Positions 57,036 through 64,000 of a stretch of 64,000 nt of DNA are shown in pieces. The DNA is taken from positions 28,837,936 through 28,901,935 of the forward strand of contig CAIIXF020000006.1 of NCBI GenBank assembly GCA_903813345.2. Direction: 5' to 3'. Source of the DNA: Owenia fusiformis. Lineage: Eukaryota > Annelida > Polychaeta > Sabellida > Oweniidae. Below the pieces are notes generated by a model. It did not search any database, was not told where the DNA came from, and saw only the letters and a program-made list of their open reading frames with translations. The translations under genes were made by a program, and so were the position numbers. Every line of letters begins with the position of its first letter. The stretch's first letter is position 1.

Positions 57036-57437
57036 TGACTCCTTACAGAAATGTGCCATAACAATAAGTTAATATATATGTAGCCTATGTGCATCATTTA
57101 TATGCACAGTTTTATCACACTTTTGTATGATATGGAATGAATGTTGTAGTATGAATGAAGAGTACTGTGCAGACTTTCATACTGCACAAAAAAAGTTCAA
57201 AACTCATCCCATTTTGCCCTTCTTAATTGGATGGTAAAACAGTGAGAAGTCAGGGGGAAACCAAAATCACTCAAAATTGCTTAAATGTCATGTAATTTTA
57301 ATACACTTTATGATTAATTCCAGCATAAGTATTCATTCCTCTCTATATGGATTTATTGTAAATACATTGAATTCACAAAAGCAATTTTCATGGAGTTGTC
57401 AAGTTGTACATTTGTTTCATTTTGCTTATACATGTTT

Positions 57438-57639
57438 CAGGCCCGTAGCCAGGGGGGTTCGCAGGGTTAAGGCGACCCCCCTGGCCAAAAATTCTTTCAA
57501 AATCATGCAGTTTTTCACCATTTTGAGCATTTCTCAAGTGATTTTAGCCATATTTGGGCCAAAATTGTCAGATGTGAACCCCCCCTGGAAATTTTTGAAA
57601 ACTGAACCCCCCCCTTGGCAAATCCTTGCTACAGGCCTG
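57438..57639. mobile_element. MITE 'CAGGCCCGTAGCCAGGGGGG'
   Basis: The left end CAGGCCCGTAGCCAGGGGGGTTCG and right end CCTTGGCAAATCCTTGCTACAGGCCTG form imperfect inverted repeats around GACCCCCCTGGCC and GAACCCCCCCT stretches. From memory, this type is widespread in marine invertebrate genomes. The open frame through it is not a gene. Confidence 0.75.
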
Positions 57640-57659
57640 TGTTTATGCTATAAATTGTA

Positions 57660-58132
57660 TACTGTAAAACGGGTATTGTTAGCGAGGGGTAATTGTTAGC
57701 GATTGTTAGCGATCGCTATAGTTTCGCTAAAAATTCAATTCGCTAAAATAAACCGGGGTTAAAATAAACCAGGCGCTAAAATTTGCAAATTCCCGGGAAA
57801 CAACAAGAATACTAGTATTTAAGGAGCGTTTCGTTCAGTGCTCGACCGAAAAATCAACGATTTTAAATGCTACCGTGATTTTGTGATTAGTCAGATGAGA
57901 TTACAGTAGTTTGGACCAATACCATGTGCGTTAGAAGTCTTACATTTTGATAATTCCTCTGTCATGTCTGTTATTGATTCTTCTGCCATAAATGATACAA
58001 TTTCTAATGCATTTCGCTAATTTGATTTTTTAAAGATTAATCTTCATTTCGCTAAAATTTCCCGCGCTAAAACCCCCTAAAATTGAAAAATCGCTAAAAT
58101 TTCCCGGTGTCAAAATTACCCGTTTTACAGTA
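57660..58132. mobile_element. MITE 'TACTGTAAAACGGGT', about 470 bp
   Basis: The ends TACTGTAAAACGGGT and ACCCGTTTTACAGTA are exact inverted repeats of 15 bp. Inside there are many GCTAAAA/TTTCGCTAAAATTTCCCG units near both ends. It is non-autonomous. Confidence 0.85.
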
Positions 58133-58134
58133 TC

Positions 58135-59440
58135 TCTCTTGACCAGTCATACCTAGAATATTGGCATTCAACATCATTGTAAATTGAATTGGTCAACAAA
58201 ATATAAAAATCAGGAAATTTTATTGTTCAAATCCTGTTAAGAACATCTTTGTTCACTTGGCTCCTGAACTCAGTGAAGATCGAGCATGTGAAGATGGTTT
58301 AGAACCGATGAAGTATGTATCTTATACAAATCATAAAAACAATCATAATGGTTTCCTTATGGTGTTGGTTCACATGATCACAACATAGATGGTATATAAA
58401 TAAAATGCCCAAAAATTTAAATATAAATGTTGTTCTGTTGCACATACATTGTACTGTAACCTTGCAGAGGGAGTATCATTCAGGATAATCTATGCCCCTC
58501 CCCTTCCTGGTCTAAGATTGTGTGTACTGCAACTTTGTTCATCACACAACCAATAGATGTCAGTACAGTATATACGAAGCACATTGTCCCTGGCATACTT
58601 CAAGTTTAATAAAAAATGAACATATTTGAAAAATAAGGATATTCAAAAGAAAATAATACAAGAAAAAATCAAAAATTCTAATTATAGTTTGTACAATATT
58701 TGATTCATAGTATGTTTTTCTTCTATTTACATACATATAGATGGCAGTTGATTGACATGAGGTTCTGGCTCTCTTGATATGATATTCACACATAGCTAGG
58801 CTTACTTAGTTTACACAAAGCTATCTCCTGAGAGATCATCTATCTAAAGATGACTATGTGCAAATATAGTAAAGTTAGGCAAGGTGTGTCCGATTCCAGC
58901 CAATCCATACAGAGTATTCACATAATGAACAGTGTGTGAAATATCAATAACACATGCAAGGTCACTAGTTAAACAGTTGTCATAGTGATGACTTGGCAAC
59001 TTGACCTTTAATTCTTTGAAAATGTGTTTAGTGTTTTCGTTCCTTTAAAGATTATTTTATAGAAAAAATGAGCAATGTGTGAAAAGAATTTAAATCCTTC
59101 AGTACAATGACAGGATATAGTTTACATAGAAACTCAATGTGAAATGATGGACATTTTTGGGATTCATGCCCTCAACCATAACTTTTGAATGGAGAATTTA
59201 TTTATTCAATTTATTTTTTAAAAAAATAATGAAAAATAAAACCTTAATTTTCTGTAAAATAAAGAATAAAACCATATTTATCCATTGAAATTAATAAAAC
59301 AATTTGTTTAATCGACATTATTTAAAAAAATAATAAATACAGCTTTTTATATAAAGAGTTAATGGGCCATCCCAGGCAGGCCCTGAACATTTCTTGTTTT
59401 AAAGTTCACCATGCCACTGGCAGATCTCCCCTTTGTTAAT
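58135..59440. other. No recognised gene
   Basis: This is AT-rich noncoding sequence. The minus-strand frame at 58560-58793 is hydrophobic from T/A runs and has no exon signals. Confidence 0.4.
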
Positions 59441-59595
59441 TAGTGCGCTTTTTGGGCATTACTGGGCCTTTTAAGTGTTATTTTTAATTTTAGGCCAAAT
59501 TATCAATAAAATGGGACTGAGGCCTATAGTTTCAAAATTTGGGCCCACTTTTTGGTTTGAGGACATAGGGGTAATCTTGGACACGTGGCATTGTC

Positions 59596-59681
59596 TACCC
59601 TGCGTGCAGAGTCTAGTTAAACTACTAGGGTGAAGACGAAGCTCTCTTTTAAGAAGTGAAGTCAAACGAATGCAAAGGGTA
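59596..59681. mobile_element. 86-bp MITE 'TACCCT...AGGGTA', copy 3 (opposite orientation)
   Basis: TACCCTGCGTGCAGAGTCTAGTTAAACTA...GAAGCTCTCTTTTAAGAAGTGAAGTCAAACGAATGCAAAGGGTA is the inverse of the copy at 29580. The flanks GGCATTGTC and GGCATTTAT share six of nine bases, an eroded target duplication. Confidence 0.8.
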
Positions 59682-59689
59682 GGCATTTA

Positions 59690-59850
59690 TAACAGGGTCT
59701 TAGTTTTATAATGTGGGGGGGTCTTAGTTTTATAACAGGGTCTTAGTTTTATTACGTGGGGAGTCTTAGTTTTATAACAGGGTCTTAGTTTTATAACGTG
59801 GGGGGTCTTAGTTTTGTAGGTCTTAGGTCTTAGTTTTGTAGACACCCCAT
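59690..59850. repeat. Short tandem repeat, GGGTCTTAGTTTTATAACGTG unit
   Basis: About six imperfect copies of GTCTTAGTTTTATAAC-(GTGGGG) lie directly beside the 86-bp MITE. Confidence 0.85.
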
Positions 59851-60716
59851 TGTCAGACGATCTTCAATAATTCTTTGTTTTACATGTTTTTTTTTATTGA
59901 AACTTCAATTCAGACACATCATATTATTGATGTGGTGATATACATATTGTAAAAAGTGCCCGATTTATCACCTGATGATACTAAGGGTTTGTCCGGGAAT
60001 GCCCCATTGCCGAGAATGCCCCTTCTGTAGGGGTCCGGAATTTTTTAAAAACTGCATGCTCCCCCGTCTCTGAATCCAGAAAAATTAAAGTAGGAGATTT
60101 CAATTACTAATTTAATATTTACATATTGGATAGATCTAGTATCAGATTGTGAACCCTAGAATTATTTATTGTGATTGTGAACCCAATACTAATACCAATG
60201 GCCTAAGGAGTTCTTGCTAAGTCACGACAATAAATCGATTTTCATTGGACAAAGTTTGATATTTACTTGTAATTGTAAATTATTAACCAATCATATTCCT
60301 TGTAACATAAAGGTTTACCCCACCCATTTTGGTCTTCGCCATTTTGAGGAAAAGTTGAAATCCGTTGCATTTTCAGTAAGTATGAGGTCTTTTACGATAC
60401 GAATACTGATTTGGTAGTGGTATTATCGAAAAAGAATAGTAAAGGAAAATACCACACATGTATTTAAAGTGTATGAACAGCAGAAAATCGGTCAAAACAA
60501 CTATATATTATTCGGATTAATTTTTGTCAATTTTTAAAATTTTTCAGTTCACAGTTCAGGATGTTCAAGTTGAACATCCTTGCAAATATACAAAAGACTT
60601 TATTCAGATATTTCAATTTAAATATTCAGGTCGAATTCTATATAGTTGTAATTATGTCAATAGCTCAACAACTTTCAAGATGTGACACTTTCAAAGTTTT
60701 GAATTTCAGTGACTCA

Positions 60717-61281
60717 GGCCCAGCGTTATCGCATCCTACGACCCCTTTAGATTGTGGTCGTAGGCCCGATTCATTAGTAAGCCTGTGTTTCTACAATGTC
60801 GGAGAATGAACTATGCATTGCACACATAAATGACCTACCTCGATACATTCCTGAGTATTTTAGAATTTTTTTCATATAGTTGAATCGCAAATTGTATGGG
60901 TTAATCGGAGGAACGAAGATATTTTCGTTTTTGATAGCAATATTTGCGTGTAGGTTCAACCGTCAAATTCCTCCATTCAGTTCCCGGCATGCACCAGTCA
61001 TAAGGGAAATCCCTGGGGAATTCCCCTTCCGACATTTTGAAAATTGCTGAGATATTTCCGATGTAAAAACTAAAATCTCTTCGTTCTGACGATAAACCCA
61101 TACAATTGGCGATCTAACAACATAAAAATAATTTTTAAATACTCTGGAATGTATTGAGGTAGGTCATTTAATAGCGCAATGCGTAGTTCATTCTCCGACA
61201 TTGTAGAAAGACAGGCTTACGAATGAAACAGGCCTACGACCACAATCTAAAGGGGTCGTAGGATGCGATAAGCCCAGCGTT
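60717..61281. mobile_element. Foldback element with nested terminal hairpins
   Basis: The arms begin GGCCCAGCGTTATCGCATCCTACGACCCC and end with the inverse. Each terminus also contains its own small hairpin (CCTACGACC...GGTCGTAGG). Arms of about 250 bases include CTACAATGTCGGAGAATGAACTATGCATTG. It is related to 43287-43740. Frames on both strands inside it are palindrome artefacts. Confidence 0.85.
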
Positions 61282-61632
61282 TTGACAGTAATAGGCCTTA
61301 TCAGGACAATATCTTTGCATTGGAATAAATCTTATATCGATTTGAGTCACATCATTGATCTGATGTCATCTAGCATCTCATATGGTCAGGGGCCGTGAAT
61401 TTGTATAGTGAGGAACATAAAGAATTACTATAGCGACATGCTGTCGCACATGTAATAAATTCTTACCTCAGTGTATTCAGTGCTCTATTTTCTCCGTCCT
61501 AGTTAGTCCAAATATAGTGGAATTTGTGTCCATAATAACAAATGGGAACTTAAAATTTTAAAGTGGATATTCACATGTTATGCCGACTCTTCAAAGGTTG
61601 AGGTGATTTTGGAGCCCAATTACGCCGCAAGG

Positions 61633-61762
61633 AGGAATGGCTCCCAGAATGCAACATGACACATGCCAGCTTTCAAAATGCCGTTCCACCGTTTTGAAAC
61701 CTGTCACGAGTAAATAAGCTTAACTGATGTTGCATTCTGGGAGTCAATCCTCCTTGGATCAC
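61633..61762. mobile_element. 130-bp inverted-repeat element
   Basis: CAAGGAGGAATGGCTCCCAGAATGCAACAT at the left pairs with ATGTTGCATTCTGGGAGTCAATCCTCCTTGG at the right, around about 65 bases. A one-sided fragment is at about 55523. Confidence 0.8.
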
Positions 61763-61764
61763 AA

Positions 61765-62742
61765 ACATGGCGATTCATGAAAACATTCATTCGATTTGGT
61801 AGGAATTTATCTATCATTTGCAGGTATGAAGCTTTGGATTCATTTTATTATGCTACTTGAAGTAAACGGGAATTATTTTTCTACCGCTTGGGAGAGTTTG
61901 AGACAAGAAACTTAGAATTTAGTATGACAACTTTTGATGGTTGAGGTTCATTAATGTCTCCGACTTCATGACCTGTCATCTGTTCCGGATAAATTTCATC
62001 ATGGTTGTAATGCATTGTGGGATTAATCTTGGAATTTATCTGAACATTGGTGAATTCGTTCAATCTTTAAGATAAATTTTATCCAAATCTCAATCTACCT
62101 TCGGAGATGGATTGATTTTCGGATAAATTTTCATGTTAGACAATGTGGCAAGGCACTTCAACTTTACTCGACTCTAAATATTTACATCCGACTGGGGCTA
62201 CTGTGAAGTGGATATGACCCACACTGGTCTTATATCGAAGTCAGAGGTTTTGAATCCATTTTGCCTACTACCATCAGTAAACTCTATTGAAAGCCCATGC
62301 TTAAAACTTTTGACAAGACTTATTCTTCAAATGAAAAAGAGATGAAACTACATGTAGGCCTATAGTTAAGTGAATCCTGTATAATGTCCTGTATTAATAG
62401 ACTAGGTGCGAGTAGAAATAATCATGATTTACGTCTTTAAATATTCAAAATTCAGTCAATGTGATGTCATGTTTGAAATCTGCATGTAAAAGTACATCTA
62501 GAATATGGTTTCGAAAATTGTTTATCAACTCTGAAAATTTAATTTTTTTTGAAAATGTGACTTCTTGTTCGGGTTGATTCCCCATAGACCCCATGATACA
62601 AAATCACAAAAAGTGAAATATCTTTTCTTGTATTGGATAGATAACATTTTCTTTTACTGGGCATATTTCAATTTGCATAACTATTAGATACATAAGAGTT
62701 ATATGAAAATTGAACCATTAAAACAGATGTGATTTAAGTTAC
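61765..62742. other. No recognised gene
   Basis: This is unique-looking AT-rich sequence. Short frames lack exon signals and I see no repeats of note. Confidence 0.35.
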
Positions 62743-63553
62743 CCCCCTATCACACCAAACTCGTTCTTACCCGTTCTTGCCAGTCCTACGAAAACGTCGT
62801 AAAACGGGCTCAATCTGGCTGTGGTCGGGAAATATGTCTGAAATAATTAGCTTCTTCGTTCTTAAACAGTCTTCAATACGTCCATCTCGTTCGCAGTTCG
62901 TTCAGGTCGCACCACGTCGGTGTGCAACGCCGTGGAATGCGTCCCTTAGTCTAGAAGGTCATCATGACCTGATAACAGAACGGTATGGTCGCAATCGAAT
63001 TTTGAATCGATTCAAAATTCTAAAATCACATTCCCGTCTGAGAACGTTCATAAAGTTCGTAAATAGACCTTAGAAAGTTGTAGCTACGTTCATTCCGTTC
63101 GCATACAGTTTAGAACAAGTTTTGAAGAACGCAGTGGCAACTTGTTTGGTGTGATAGCTATAGTTTTGCTAACTCGTTCATAAGCAGTGTTAAATACGTT
63201 CTTAATCAGTTTAAACCCGTTTGCAATGAGTTCTACCTCCTTCTCAACACGTCCTCAGACAGTTCAACTCGTTGTTAAAACGTCCCTAGTAGGATTGAAG
63301 TACGACGGTTCCGTTCGTAGTACGTCCAGCTCGTCGTTAGTACGTTGTCACTGTTCTAATTGTAGAACGTGACGACCACGAGAACATTTTGAGCATTGTC
63401 TAAGTTCTAGAGTACCTACCCGTTCGAGTACGTTCAATGAAGTTTGTAAATAGATCCTAAACGGTTCTTAGTACGTCCAGTCCGTTCGTACACAGTCGAA
63501 GCCCGTTTTCGAGAACGTAGTAAGAACTAGTTTGGTGTGATAGTAGGGTTAAA
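62743..63553. mobile_element. DNA element with 'CCTATCACACCAAACT' ends and a CGTTC-rich interior
   Basis: The left end CCCCTATCACACCAAACTCGTTCTTAC and right end GTAAGAACTAGTTTGGTGTGATAGTAGGG are inverted repeats. A second right-end copy (ACTTGTTTGGTGTGATAG) lies inside near 63140-63160, so the element is partly duplicated. The interior is unusually dense in CGTTC/GAACG/ACGTCC words, many self-complementary. It ends about 25 bases before the start codon at 63577. Confidence 0.7.
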
Positions 63554-63576
63554 GAGAACTTTCTCCTATACCCGCC

Positions 63577-64000
63577 ATGCTATCTGACCCGAACGAGCCA
63601 CCTGGTGGTGAATCTGGTAACTACATACTCGCATCTGCGTCATTGTAGTAGTAATGTTTTAATGACTTCATACTTTAATTCATACTTAAAATTGTATATT
63701 TTGCAGAGATACTTTTCATTATTATTATCATGATATTTATTTAATCATGTAAAGTTTAAAGATCAAGTACAAAACCTTCAATGGCATTTCTTAACAGATA
63801 ATGATAATGACTTATGGAATGTTTGTATGATTACTCAGATTTTTCAGGCATTTAGAAGTATTTGAATTCCATTTTGATGAAATATATTGAATTTAAAATG
63901 TTAATCACTTTCCCTCACATTTTGGTGTTTCATTTGTTTCATCCAATTTGTTGTTCATTTTTATCTGTAGAGTGTAGATCATGTCGTTCTCCTTGTCACT
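63577..64000 (+). CDS. 5' end of an unidentified gene (partial at the window edge), Cys-rich N-terminus
   Basis: ATG in a good context (CCCGCCATGC) opens a 40-base coding exon (63577-63616) reading MLSDPNEPPGGES, with donor AATCTG|GTAACT in phase 1. An acceptor (ttttatctgtag) at 63970 opens a second exon that joins in frame and reads ECRSCRSPCH to the edge. The closely spaced cysteines suggest a zinc-binding or disulphide module starting near residue 15. The family cannot be named from 23 residues. The end of a DNA transposon lies immediately upstream and may supply promoter or 5' UTR sequence. Confidence 0.45.

Noticed and set aside
57277-57699. 140-codon plus-strand frame
   Set aside because: It runs through a MITE and low-complexity C runs. 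The length comes from the repeat, not from a gene.
60901-61101. Minus-strand 66-codon frame
   Set aside because: It is inside the foldback element at 60717-61281 and has no independent support.

Overview
The window is animal nuclear DNA: AT-rich, genes split by GT-AG introns, no operons, and more than half occupied by satellites, minisatellites and small inverted-repeat DNA transposons. The repeat style (many short MITEs and foldback elements, a GACGGACG-type dispersed repeat ending in an AAGCTCACCATGTGAGCT palindrome, frequent TACATGTA) resembles a marine lophotrochozoan, most likely a mollusc. That is inference from repeat style, not a phylogenetic result.

Layout. 1-7.3 kb: MITEs, a mariner-like relic and a 4.4 kb satellite with two zones of higher-order repeats. 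7.4-13.9 kb: one possible coding exon, then long unique sequence with no recognised gene. 13.9-14.7 kb: foldback element and MITE. 15.0-22.8 kb, minus strand: a cluster of small secreted-precursor genes interrupted by a 1.2 kb minisatellite and a near-perfect foldback element. 23-27 kb: more inverted-repeat elements. 27.0-32.5 kb, plus strand: complete six-exon SLC16/monocarboxylate-transporter gene. 34.5-39.4 kb, minus strand: complete four-exon HIKESHI orthologue with a broken LINE in intron 1. 40-51.9 kb: transposon graveyard with insertions nested several levels deep. 52.3-54.8 kb, plus strand: three-exon MFSD4/NaGLT1-like sugar transporter gene. 55-63.5 kb: minisatellite, MITEs and foldback elements. 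63.58 kb to the end: first exons of an unidentified plus-strand gene.

The recognised genes (membrane transport, Hsp70 nuclear import) look like unrelated housekeeping neighbours. The most unusual content is the secreted-precursor cluster. Read 5'->3' on the minus strand it alternates: a 'WCC-type' precursor (22.8-21.4 kb), an amphipathic-tail precursor (20.6-20.0 kb), a second WCC-type precursor (17.9-15.3 kb) and a second amphipathic-tail terminal exon (15.1 kb). Both WCC-type genes have a signal-peptide exon ending just after a Lys-Arg site, phase-2 introns, and a predicted mature chain with the spacing Q-x5-W-C-C. The two amphipathic tails share a phase-1 entry and a similar ending. This looks like a duplicated two-gene module of secreted peptides whose family I do not recognise. 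All exon joins were read by eye and need transcript support.
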